64,000 nt of DNA from Plumapathes pennacea (Eukaryota; Cnidaria; Anthozoa; Antipatharia; Myriopathidae), in contig OZ038466.1 of NCBI GenBank assembly GCA_964036295.1, positions 12,930,001 through 12,994,000 on the forward strand, given 5' to 3'. Below, in pieces: positions 10,836-21,337 of this stretch. The stretch's first letter is position 1, and each line of letters opens with the position of its first letter. The notes beneath the pieces were generated by a model. It did not search any database. It was given only the letters and a program-made list of their open reading frames with translations, and was not told the origin of the DNA. The position numbers were made by a program, and so were the translations under genes.

Positions 10836-11992
10836 GAGTGGTAAAGTGATGACGTCATAAAATTATTTTTTCGGAAATAATGGACTTTGCGCAATTCTTC
10901 GGAATGGCCTATCTAAAAAAAGTTCACACAGAAAAAATTGGCTCTTTAGTGCATAAGCAGCTGAGATATAGGCTTTTGAAATTCAAATTGCTTCATACTA
11001 AACCCTCTTTTTTGGTGTTGGTTCCTTTGATTTGGAACCAACGCTAAATAAGAGAGTTTAGTTAAGACTATCTCGAACTTTAAATTTCTCTATCTTCGCT
11101 TTCAGTAGGGCTATCGATTTAAAATTTTATCGCCAGAAATTTCAGACATCCGGTTGCGCCATCTCGGAAGAGGCATCAGGTTTCACGCTGACAGCCGCTC
11201 AAGAAATAACAAAGAAATGTATGGGATCTGATAATAAATTGTGCTTTTCGCTTAACTGAAGCACGTTCGTAAAAATGTCTGGGCAGCATTCGGAAGAGGA
11301 AAGCTTCCTAAACACAACAGTACAAAAAATATTTATCTCCGGTAAAATTCGATGTGTACTTTTTTGAATTTAAAATTTCGGCCGACGTAAGAAGGGATTG
11401 TTAGCAGAATATGCTCAAAACCGGCTACTGTCACTTTTTAAGCTGCATTTAATACAAGAACCTTGGGTAAAACGCAAAATGTCTACCCCGTACCTGATTG
11501 TCGAAGGACTGAACATCTCCTGTGAAGCCTCAGTCAGTCCCCTGGAGCAAATTCGATGTGTACTTTTTGTGTTTGAATTTGCAGTTCACAGCCAGCCATG
11601 GCGAATACCTCCCGTGAAATACGCTGACTTCTGATGTTGATATTTTGGGCTGGGAAGCTCCAAATCGCATGAAAATTGTACCAAACGAAAGCTAATTTCA
11701 ACTAGGTCGTTCAGCGACACGTCTCCTAAACGTAGCAGTCTCTTTTTGAACCGGAGAAACCCATCCCTCCCCCACCCCACTGAGGCAAAGTACGTAACAA
11801 TGTTGAATGTGTGAATGGCGCATGCTCATACCGCACGCCGCTGGGAAAGACCGGAAGCAATCGTGGACGCAAAATGTCCGGAATTTCTGGCGATGTTGCA
11901 CACGTTCTTTCAGCAGCTGTGTATATCGCATGATGTGGTTTGAGGTTTGAATGGAAAAGTTTGCAAAATGATGACGTCACACTTTACCACTC
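10836..11992. mobile_element. 1.16-kb inverted-repeat element flanked by TA
   Basis: The left end GAGTGGTAAAGTGATGACGT (10836) is mirrored by ATGACGTCACACTTTACCAC ending in TC at 11992. TA dinucleotides are on both outer sides, as in Tc1/mariner-type insertions. The interior has an internal duplication: AAATTCGATGTGTACTTTTT occurs near 11346 and again near 11550. No transposase recognised. The TGACGTCATAAAA segment resembles part of the repeat near 60890. Confidence 0.65.
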
Positions 11993-12483
11993 TATAGAGT
12001 AAGTACTTGACTGTTATACTAAAATTGCGTAGTCAACAAAATTAGAGTGATAAACATAACGTCAGGGTTTAGGAGCTTTAAATAAACTCCGCCCTAAAAG
12101 TAAACGTACATCTTTGTCGAAAACGTTCTGAGACCTTAAACAACAGATATTTTACACAACCCAATAATTTATACTAAGCGATTGCTAAACTTAACTACAG
12201 TCAGTCCAGGTTGGATTGGTCAGGCAGATTCGAAAGTAACTCAATTAGTTAAAGGCCAGGCAAATTTCACACTCGAAAAATATCAGTTATAAGATGAAAA
12301 TATTCAGTCACGTCTCTGAAAATAATCAGTACTAATTAGTGGTGTTTTTATCAAAATCTCTTCCGTAAAATATCGCCTAATTTTTGAACAAAATTTCGCT
12401 TCACCCGCGCGTTTGATTGAAACCACTATTATATTTTCTGACACCAAAAAATCTGGAAAACATGAGGCATAGTCATTTTTTCC

Positions 12484-13538
12484 TTATCCTTTGTCATTAT
12501 GCTCGTTGAGAATAGCCTTAATTTTGGTAAAAATGATCTCCTTTTCCTCTGCACTACACATTTCTATAACACTTATTGACATAACCCACTCCAATAAACT
12601 TCTTGGAGTGACAATTTGTGATGCACTTAGTCGGTTGTCATGTTCCAATGTCCCAAACTTATGAGATGCTTCCAAGATTCCTTTCCAGTTCTGTGATGTT
12701 TGAGTTGGTGTGTTAAACCTTGAATAATATGGGGAAATTACTGCATCCATTTCATTCACCCAAGGTACCGATCTGTCTGGAGTGATCCACAACAGACCAA
12801 ATTTACCTCCAGGGACGAGGACGCGGTGGATTTCTGCTACAGCTTCAGCATCTGCAAACCAGTGAAAACACTGAGCAGCCACTACAGCATTTACACTACA
12901 GCCAGGCAAGTCTGGAAAATAGAAAAGCTTAGGGTTAGTTAAAGGAATTACAACTAGAATAAATAATTTATGCTATTTGATATGGGAGAGTACTCCCATG
13001 CAATCAAATTGACATTCGACATGGGTCATGCAATTTGTTCACAGTGGCAAAAAACATGAAGAACAGCATCTTGATGCAGCCAAAGAGCCACTTTGCCACA
13101 CAGGCTGGACTTACCATTTGGCACTAATGGCAGATAAAACACGAAATAAGCAAAATACTACCTATAAGTAAGAAGCCGTGTGCTCCAGACTTTCTCTAAT
13201 CATTCTTCACCTATCTTTTGAGCTGCACATTTTCGTATGTCGACACCCGGTAACACTTCTCTAAATTTCTCACACATCGCTGGCAGAGGTTCGGTCGCAA
13301 TAATACGGGCATGCTGGTTTCTCAGAACGTCTATCATGGTCCTGGTGAACTTTCCTGTGCCAGCACCAAGTTCAAGGATGACAAATTCATGTTCGACGGT
13401 GTGATTAAGAGCCCCAAGTTGTGTAAGCATCAGCTGCACGGCTTCTTTGTCGTATCCTGGTCTCGCACGCTCATATAAATTTACGAGATTTCTGTTGTAT
13501 GCGATCTTCGCCGTGTTGTGAACAGCGCCTGTCGACAT
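12484..13538 (-). CDS. Class I SAM-dependent methyltransferase (two exons)
   Basis: Exon 1 is 13538-13211 and exon 2 is 12911-12484. The intron has GT (13210-13209) and AG (12913-12912) ends, and phases join cleanly (KI, then D built across the junction). The product is 251 aa. Motif I VILELGAGTGKFT (residues 53-65) is the SAM-binding glycine loop, and the acidic motif II is ATEP (81-84). LPGCSVNAVVAAQCFHWF (111-128) and HRVLVPGGKFGLLW (138-151) are motif III/IV-like segments typical of the methyltransferase-type 11 family, the group of uncharacterised cytosolic enzymes that includes yeast YHR209W-like proteins. The substrate cannot be told. The start has no upstream in-frame alternative in exon 1. 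It lies in the left arm of the inverted duplication; the right arm has a broken copy. Confidence 0.88.
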
Positions 13539-13719
13539 TTTGTTTGTGTAAATGCTTCGACAGATTTTACTAAATGTGACGAAAGCGGGAAGAGACGTAT
13601 CACAAGGAAAAAACTATATTATATAATGATTGTGTCATCATGTATTCAGGCTTTTTAGATAATAAACGGGTGGCCGTAAAATCTAAATCCGGGCATGAAA
13701 TCGAGGACCAGAGGACAAC

Positions 13720-13787
13720 TAACCCTAACCTTGAACCTAACCTAACCTTAACCCTAACCCTAACCCTAACTCTAACTCTAACCCCAA
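13720..13787 (+). repeat. Interstitial telomeric (CCCTAA)n tract
   Basis: About eleven CCCTAA/CCTAA/CTCTAA units in a row. The core has perfect (CCCTAA) repeats around 13750-13770 and degenerate units on both sides. This matches the TTAGGG-type telomere used by cnidarians, here about 180 bp upstream of the methyltransferase start codon. Confidence 0.85.
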
Positions 13788-13921
13788 ACGGCAAGATTTA
13801 TTTCTTTGTGAATGAAACTTTGACAGCTAAACGACAGAAATCTGTGGCGAAACGGCTTCGATCTGCACGTATAACTGATCCAGAACTTTGCGATAATTTC
13901 ATGGAGGTCTTCAATTATTAA

Positions 13922-14840
13922 CTCCACAGGCGGGTGGCCCTCAAATGGGAACGGTGGAATGGCTGAATATACGCTGAAATCTCATAACACGGAATGGCGG
14001 AATTTACCCCCAAAACCATCTCTCTATTTATCTGAATGTCTCTGTCTCTCAGCCTTTTTCTTTCATTTTAGCTTGTTTTGCTTGTTTTTCTTTATTATTG
14101 TCCGGTTTAGCGGAATATAGCCCCGAATCCTAAAACGAGCGAGAGAGAACAGAACAGTGTGAAGTCTCTTTTTATTTACACACTCTTTCAGATAGCCGTG
14201 ATTAAAACCTATACATTGTAGGTAATACTAATTACCTAACCTAAGAATAAAATATAGTGTAATACATATACGTCGTATACCTGTCCATGGTTCACGGTAG
14301 ACCGCAGGATTTAAATTTTCTTTTAAACCCAGAGAGCCTGCACCTTTCACCTCGTAAGGAGAACATGTCTACAGTTTTGCATCCGCATTTTTCTAGGTTA
14401 CTCTGTGTTTGGCTTCGGTAAATGGAAGTTTAATTTACGATTTCTTAATTATATGGATTCACCGGCCTCGACTTTGGTAACTAATTTCAGTTATATATTT
14501 TGGGACCTTGTTTTCCTTGACTTTGAACATTACTGAAGCTTTAATCCCTGCGCATCTGGAACCTGGGCTTTCCAAATGTTTTTCACAAATTTCAGTGGCA
14601 CTTGCATCAAAAGCTGAATTTGTGATAACACTAGTAGAAAGTCCCTTGAAAGAGTATCCCAAACTACGTCACAGTAACGAAATAGGTTGCCTAAATAAAT
14701 CAGTAATAGTATGTCTTGCAGATGAGACTTTCTTTGAAATGTTTTCAACATGATCATTGTATTCCATGATAGTCAATGCCTGAATGTTTGTATTATTTAC
14801 AAAGTTGTACCTTGGGTATATGTCCTTATTAATCTAGCTA
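13922..14840. other. Gene-free stretch
   Basis: No exon or element ends recognised. GGAATGGCGGAATTTAC at about 13990 and CGTTCCGCTGTTTCGCCATTCC near 15445 suggest a degraded repeat pair flanking the 14841-15309 element. Confidence 0.35.
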
Positions 14841-15309
14841 GAGTAGAACCTCCCGTAAGCGACCAAACTTCGTTCGATACTAAGTGGTCGCGGTAATTTC
14901 TCACCACCGGAGGCCTAAGTGCGATCCAACTTTGAGCCACAACCAGTGTCAAATAAGGCAGTCTTCGCGAGTAAGTAACACTTTGAGTTTTAAGAATTCA
15001 ACCTTGTATCTCGTTGCACGTTTCGTTGCGTATGTCAATGTTTTGTCCGGTCCATTCTGCAAGGAAGTTAGTCCTTGCTCAGAAAATTGCTCTGTGCAAG
15101 CATAGGTGGTCGCTTACCGTAGGTCAAAAACAAACAGAAAAACCCAAAGCAGTGAGCTTTAAAGGTGGTCGCCCTCGCATACGAGGGGTGGTCGCTTACG
15201 AGAGGTTTCACTATTACTAATAGTAAGTTGACTAAGAACCCAATCAATAGTTTGGTTACTGGTCGCTTAAGAGAGGTGATTGCTTACGGAGCTGAGGGAA
15301 GTTCTACTG
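14841..15309. mobile_element. MITE with AGTAGAAC(C/T)TC termini, TA target site
   Basis: The left end GAGTAGAACCTCCCGTAAGC and the right end GGAAGTTCTACTG form imperfect inverted repeats flanked by TA (14839-14840 and 15310-15311). Inside, GTGGTCGCTTAC-like units recur several times. The CCCGTAAGCG motif is shared with 15523-15718 and 25056-25233, so these form one Tc1/mariner-like MITE group. Confidence 0.65.
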
Positions 15310-15522
15310 TAGTTGTTAATCAGATGCTATGAGCATGTATTCGGTTTTTGATTCATTGGGGTTGAGCCTATTTGCTATTAAAATTTGGGGGTATGGCTTT
15401 CGCCATTCTGCGTTTTAGGATCTCGGAGTATATTCCACCGTTCCGCTGTTTCGCCATTCCCGTCAGGGCGGGGCAGTACCTGTTCTATTTTCAAAGCATC
15501 ACGCAAAATTTCAAAACTAATA

Positions 15523-15718
15523 CAGTTGCTGCTGTGAAGCTCCCGTAAGAGGACACCCTTGGGAAGTAGAAAAAAGCGTCCGTAACTGAAAACGGCCGCT
15601 TCCAAGAATTTGTAAATATTGAGTTTGACTGAGCCAGAGCAGTAAACGTAGTTTTGTACAGGTGTCCGTAAGTAGAGCTGTCTTCTTACGAGAGTGCTCA
15701 CCCAGAGAGCTTCGACTG
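15523..15718. mobile_element. MITE copy in the left arm, absent from the right arm
   Basis: Contains GAAGCTCCCGTAAG, GGACACCCTTGGGAAG and a CGACTGTA end, paralleling the element at 25056-25233. TA lies at both edges (15521-15522, 15719-15720). Its right edge coincides with the point where the two arms of the big inverted duplication stop matching. Confidence 0.65.
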
Positions 15719-16995
15719 TATTTAAGAGCGGCTCTCTGTAAATATCGAGAATCGGGCGCCAACTGCCAAATTTCGAAATTCATGTTATTTTATCCAAAGA
15801 ACCTCTTTGGTGAACTGTCTTCGAAAATAATATTCAAAAGTTCAACTGCCTTTTCGTTTTGACAAAATCGGGGATAGTCTAAAATGCCCTCCCGACCCCT
15901 CGAACCGACACGAAAATGGTGCAAATTTAACAAGCTCGTGTAATAAAACGGTAAACAATCTGGCCATCGCAACTCGTCAGTGATTCAAAGTACCTCTTCT
16001 TCTTTCTAAAGCACCTAAAATAACTATGGAAACTTGAACTTGTGGTAGTGTTTCGATTTTTCAAAAAGACCAAGGTAAAACCTCCGAGCGGCAGGTCAAA
16101 TTTTAGCCAATTTTAATTTCACCAGGAACATTTGGTACATGTCGTTTGAGCAAAAACCCAACGTCAACTGAACTAATAAACATTTAAATTTCTTGTCTCA
16201 AAAGGTTTTCCGCGGCCCGCAAAAAGCCTCGCGTTGAGAAACATAAACAGTGAGGGTAGTTTGACACAATCGGTACTGGATGCGGGAAATGGCTTCGGCT
16301 AAAACGAGGCATTAAGTAGGTACACAGATGAGAAAATTATCAAACGCTTGACAATTTAAAACTCGATTTGCTATATTCTTTTCCATTGTGTGACTTAGAG
16401 TGTCATTTTCGCAGAAAAACGGCGATGTTGTGATGAATAATGAGCACTGATAAGAACCGACGCGGGCACGGATCAGATTACATTTTCCGGAATTCAAGAA
16501 ATTCTTAATACAGAAAGTTTCAACAGTACCACTGCAGTAAAAGCAGGTGTATATTACCAAGTATTTCCACTACAAGCCATAAAAGTGACTGGGTGGAGTT
16601 AAATCAAAAGCTACGGCACGACTTTCAGATAGATTTCAGTGAGTTATACACAATAATCCACTTACCGCGGTCAACATAACATCTAATTTGCCAACACCAG
16701 CTAACAGTAATACGTACTTGTAACTTGAAATCCTTGCTTTACAATTGGAAAGAGCTTGTCATTTTAACACACGAAAGCCCTTTAACAGAAATTTGATGTT
16801 TTCGTGACCAATTCGATGTCCCGCAACCCAAGTGGTGGTAGTAAATCGACATTCGCTTTAGCAATTCAGTGCTGTTACCGTAAAATGTTTGATGGGGGTT
16901 TGATCACTGTTTAAACCTTCGCTATTAAATTAAATTATGATCGTCGACTTCATGTGAAATCGTATAGTCGTGTTTTGCTGACCCGCTACATATTA

Positions 16996-17273
16996 GGGCC
17001 TTTCATACGAGAGAAAATACGCCGCGGCTCACATAAGACTTGCACGTACTATAAATGGCACGCAATCCACACGTTCATGGCTAACACAAGGCGCAGCAGT
17101 ATCCTGGCCTAGGGATTTTGAGCTGTTCTTATCTAAGCCGCGGCTTATACCTCAGTCGTGAAACCGTAAATCATTTATACGAGCAGTTCGCGTCTTGTGA
17201 AAGCCGTACTCGTATGAATGGGTCTGCACGTCTTATGTAAGCCGCGGCTTATTTTCTCTCGTATGAACGGCCC
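16996..17273. mobile_element. MITE with GGGCC(T/G)TTCATACGAG inverted ends
   Basis: The left end GGGCCTTTCATACGAGAGAA continues with CGCCGCGGCT and CACATAAGAC. It is mirrored at the right end (CTTATGTAAGCCGCGGC ... CTCGTATGAACGGCCC). The inverted repeats are about 50 bp, the whole is 278 bp, and TA flanks both sides (16994-16995, 17274-17275). Non-coding. It resembles the GGGCCTCTTCATATGAG element at 26631-27301. Confidence 0.8.
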
Positions 17274-18001
17274 TATTGTCTCCTTTTTGACAAGTATTCA
17301 TGCAATAATTTTATCACGTTTATGCCTACTCACTTAATATGTTCGACTTTTCCCGTGAAATAATTAGTGCATCTCTGGCTAATCATTCTCGGTGAATTTT
17401 TTGAAGTATTTGAAGCACTTCAATCTGATCTTCGACAGGCATTTGCAGTGGACATTTTAGAGAGAGTGTAGTGAGCGAGTGCAGCTGACGTGTTCCTTCA
17501 GCCAGTGTTTGCTTTAGTCTCAACTTAAAAAAAAATCCTAAGGCTGATCTGTAATACACGATGTAGGTTCAATGCTCATAATTGAGCAATCCATTCCAGT
17601 GTGAGTACTGATTGACTGCAGCAGTGAAAGAGAACTCGAGAACATGCAACGTGCACTATTTACATGTGCGCGTCCAACCAGACATTCAGTTCTGTAATAT
17701 CTTAAAGTCTGTTTAGAGACTTGTAAGCTTCGGGGGGTGGGGGCACTTCGTATTTGATGGGCTGTACGGGATGGGGAGGCTCTGCCCGAATGGGCGGGTT
17801 CTTTTTAATCAAGCCTCAGGTCATAACTAAATTTGGTACTTCAAAGGGTCGGTAAGAATGTCTGGACAAAGAAAAATCGTATTGGCATCTTCTAGAGTTT
17901 CTAACAATCATGCCTCCACTGAAGTATTCGTAAATATCGTGTTGCTGAGTTGTCGCTTGCGGTTTTTCAGCGCTTCTTCCTGTTCAAAGGTATGAAAGGT
18001 T

Positions 18002-18023
18002 GGGGGGGGGGGGGGGGGGGGGG
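18002..18023 (+). repeat. 22-bp G homopolymer
   Basis: An uninterrupted run of G. Similar G/C runs occur at 1551-1568, 10721-10735, 22436-22459 and 43884-43900. Confidence 0.9.
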
Positions 18024-19860
18024 ATGTTTATAAGTATGGAAAAGGGTCACTATGTCGACCCAGGATGGTAAGGGGTTGAAAGTCTCGGCGGAGCCTCTCC
18101 GTATTAAATTTATGATGCGAGTGCCTCTCCCTCTAACCTTTTTCTTAAATCCAGATATGCCCTTATGTTTTGTTCCTGGCATACAGAAACGGCTCAGTAG
18201 ATCCTAACGTTTAGTAGACGGCATCCTCTGGCTTATCTGGCCGGGTGAAAGGTTTCTGCGGCTGAACAACAGATCACCGGCTGAATTGTTTCCGACAGCA
18301 CTGATATGGAAATAAAATAGAACTGTTGATGACGTTTATTTTAGAACTCGGTCACAGGCCGGTTTGTTTTGCTTGCTGAGATGTTATTTGGTGGATCTGC
18401 AAGACACGACTGTACGATTTCAAATAAAACCGCACTTCATGAACCAATTCAACAGCAAAGGTTTTAAAGTCGAGAAATTCAAACCATTTCACGGTAACAC
18501 TTGCTAAAGCGAATGTTGATTAATTTACCACCAACATTTTGCGGGACATTTAAAAGTCACGCAAACGGCATCGAATTTCTGTTAAAGGGCTTTCGTGTGT
18601 TAAAATGACAAGCTCTTTCCAATTGTAAAGCAAGGATTTCAAGTTACAAGTACGTATTACTGTTAGCTGGTGTTGGCAAATTAGATGTTATGTTGACCGC
18701 GGTAAGTGGATTATTGTGTATAACTCACTGAAATCTGTCGGCTGAAAGTCGTGCTGTAGCTTTTGATTCAACTCCACCCAGTCACTCTTATGGCTTGTAG
18801 TGGAAATACTTGGTAATATACACCTGCTTTTACTGCAGTGGTACTGTTGAAACTTTCTGTAATTAAGAATTTCTTGAATTCCGGAAAATGTAATCTGATC
18901 CGTACCCGCGTAGCTTCTTGTCAGTGCTCATTCATCACAACATCGCCGTTTTTCTGCGAAAATGACACTCTAAGTCACACAATGGAAAAGAATATAGCAA
19001 ATCGAGTTTTAAATTGTCAAGCGTTTGATAATTTTCTCATCTGTGTACCTACTTAATGCCTCGTTTTAGCCGAAGCCATTTCCCGCATCCAGTACCGATT
19101 GTGTCAAACTACCCTCACTGTTTATGTTTCTCAACGCGAGGCTTTTTGCGGGCCGCGGAAAACCTTTTGAGACAAGAAATTTAAATGTTTATTAGTTCAG
19201 TTGACGTTGGGTTTTTGCTCAAACGACATGTACCAAATGTTCCTGGTGAAATTAAAATTGGCTAAAATTTGACCTGCCGCTCGGAGGTTTTACCTTGGTC
19301 TTTTTGAAAAATCGAAACACTACCACAAGTTCAAGTTTCCATAGTTATTTTAGGTGCTTTAGAAAGAAGAAGAGGTACTTTGAATCACTGACGAGTTGCG
19401 ATGGCCAGATTGTTTACCGTTTTATTACACGAGCTTGTTAAATTTGCACCATTTTCGTGTCGGTTCGAGGGGTCGGGAGGGCATTTTAGACTATCCCCGA
19501 TTTTGTCAAAACGAAAAGGCAGTTGAACTTTTAAATATTATTTTCGAAGACAGTTTACCAAATGGGTTCTTTGGGTAAAATAAAATGAATTTCGAAATTT
19601 GGCAGTCAGCGCCCGATTCTCGATATTTACAGAGAGCCGCTCTTAATAGGATAATATGGTTAGTTTTGCCTTGTCGAGGCGTCTCTTCCGGCTTTTCTCC
19701 ACATTTTTGTTTTATCTGCCATACCAAACGGTAAGACCAGCCCGTGTGGCAAAGTGGCACTTTGGCTGCATCAAGATATTATTCTTCATACTTTTTGTCA
19801 CTGTGAACAGGAGGATTCTTGCAGACAATCGCATGACCCATGTTCAATGTCGATTTGACT

Positions 19861-20096
19861 CCCGGGGGAGGGGGGAGGGGGGTACTCCCATATATTTCCT
19901 ATATAGGGACGTTCCGCCCGATAGGGTATCATTTTCAGGGTCTTCCGTCTTGAACAGGGTATCAATTAGAGCACTTTGTCTTAGACAGGGTAGCAAAATT
20001 TCCATTTTTGTGTCTTGAATAGGGTCAGGGTTCTATAGAGTCAGCGGAACCCCCCTACCCAAATTCCTATTGAGTAACCACCCCCCACCCCCCGGG
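19861..20096. mobile_element. CCCGGGG-ended element with 8-bp target duplication
   Basis: It starts CCCGGGGGAGGGGGGAGGGG, continues GGGTACTCCCATATAT, and ends CCACCCCCCGGG. It is flanked by a perfect direct ATTTGACT (19853-19860 and 20097-20104). It interrupts the duplicated methyltransferase intron; the uninterrupted left-arm intron is the empty site. The 8-bp duplication suggests a hAT-like mechanism. Further copies are at 22136-22463, about 50860-51147 and 51493-51719. Confidence 0.85.
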
Positions 20097-20190
20097 ATTT
20101 GACTGCACGGGAGTTCTTTCTCCTACCATATAGCATAAATTATTTATTCTTGCAATTCCTTTAACTAATCCTAAACTTTCTATTCTCCAG

Positions 20191-20630
20191 ACTTGCCTGA
20201 CTGCAGTGTAAATGCTGTAGTGGCTGCTCAGTGTTTTCACTGGTTTGCAGATGCTGAAGCTGTAGCAGAAATTCACCGCGTCCTCGTCCCTGGAGGTAAA
20301 TTTGGTCTGTTGTGGTATACACGAGACAGATCAGTGCCTTGGGTGAAAGAAATGGATACAATGCTTTTCCCATATTATTCAAGGTATAACACACCAAATC
20401 CAATTTCCCAGAACTGGAAAGGAATCTTGGAAGCATCTCATAAATTTGGGACATTGGAACATGACAACCGACTAAGGGCATTACAAATTGTCACTCCAAG
20501 AAGTTTGTTGGAGTGGGTTATGTCAATAAGTGTTATAGAAATGTGTAGTGCAGAGGAAAAGGAGATCATTTTTACCAAATCAAGGCTATTCTCAATAAGC
20601 ATGATGACACGAAGGATAAGGAAAAAGTGA
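20191..20630 (+). pseudogene. Orphan methyltransferase exon 2 with frameshift
   Basis: Clear paralogue of exon 2 of the gene at 12484-13538. It reads LPDCSVNAVVAAQCFHWF, HRVLVPGGKFGLLW and TPRSLLEWVMSISVIEMC. The intron acceptor (CTATTCTCCAG) is kept before 20191. Exon 1, with the SAM-binding motif I, is absent from this arm. One base is missing near 20581 compared with the intact copy (ACCAAATCAAGG versus ACCAAAATTAAGG), so the last about 15 residues are out of frame and end in RIRKK. It lies in the opposite orientation to its source. It cannot make an active methyltransferase alone. Confidence 0.85.
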
Positions 20631-20689
20631 CTCTGTCTCATGTTGTTCAGATTTTTTGGTGTCAGAAAATATAGTACCTTATAAAAGTT

Positions 20690-21337
20690 ACTCTCTGATT
20701 AATTTGTTTATATCCGTTTTATCCGTTTTTGTTTGAAAACGCATACTTTTTTATGCTTTTGCTTTCCGTCCACACTAAAACGATGACTCGAAAACGGAGG
20801 TTTATGAAAAGGGAAGTTTTCAAAAAACCATTTTCAAGGTGGAGACTTTATAAAACGGATGCGTTTGCAATTAGTTTGGACGGGCGAGTCGAAAACGGAG
20901 CATTCGTGTGGACGGGCGAAAACGCCGGAGGGAGTTTATGAAAACAAAGATGTTAGTTGAAAACGCATTGGTGTGGCCGTAGCCTTACCCTGGTCAACCT
21001 CCGGACATTTGCACAATGACATAAACAAATCCACCTATTAATTCTTTAAATTATGCTTTGTTTTGTTTTGTTTATTAATTTCGTCATACACTGGTGTTTT
21101 AGTGTCTAATACTTAATCTTTTTTTTTAATATTTTGCTTACTTATCAATAATTGTTCATACATTTATTTTGATTTGTTTTTTCACTCATATATTTAACTT
21201 TTGCACATCGTTGCCTTTCGCCGTTCTCCTGTTTTATTTTAAGTCCTATAATTTCCGAGTTTGTTGGCCGTGCAGTATTAGCCTTCTTCACAACCTTTGC
21301 GAGTTAGATGGATTATTTTTTACTCAAATGATATTAA
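20690..21337. other. Gene-free stretch with a GTGTGGACGGGCGAAAAC-type repeat
   Basis: About 20760-20985 shows inverted motifs of the kind CGTCCACACTAAAACGATG ... GTGTGGACGGGCGAAAACG, and ends GTGTGGCCGTAGCCTTA. A related stretch lies at about 59548-59705. This is a common non-autonomous DNA-element style; exact ends were not resolved. Probable 3' flank of the nuclease gene follows. Confidence 0.45.

Larger units (their letters stand above)
12430..16891. repeat. Left arm of an 8-kb inverted duplication
   Basis: Sequence in this arm recurs in reverse complement at about 18478-20685. Matching blocks are 12430-12915 with 20187-20685 (methyltransferase exon 2 and 3' flank), 12930-13140 with 19705-20185 (intron, with an extra element on the right), and 15721-16891 with 18478-19645. 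The segment 13140-15720, including methyltransferase exon 1, is present only on the left. The spacer is 16892-18477. Confidence 0.85.
16892..18477. other. Spacer of the inverted duplication
   Basis: Unique sequence between the arms. It holds a MITE (16996-17273) and a 22-G tract (18002-18023). No exon is seen. Confidence 0.5.
18478..20685. repeat. Right arm of the inverted duplication
   Basis: Reverse complement of parts of 12430-16891. Its outer part carries the methyltransferase intron and exon 2. Its inner part, beside the spacer, matches 15721-16891. The left-arm segment 13140-15720 is missing, replaced by about 60 bp of unmatched sequence (19646-19704). Confidence 0.85.

Noticed and set aside
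13600-13794. Frame reading VRVRVRVRV
   Set aside because: Translation of the telomeric repeat; not a gene.
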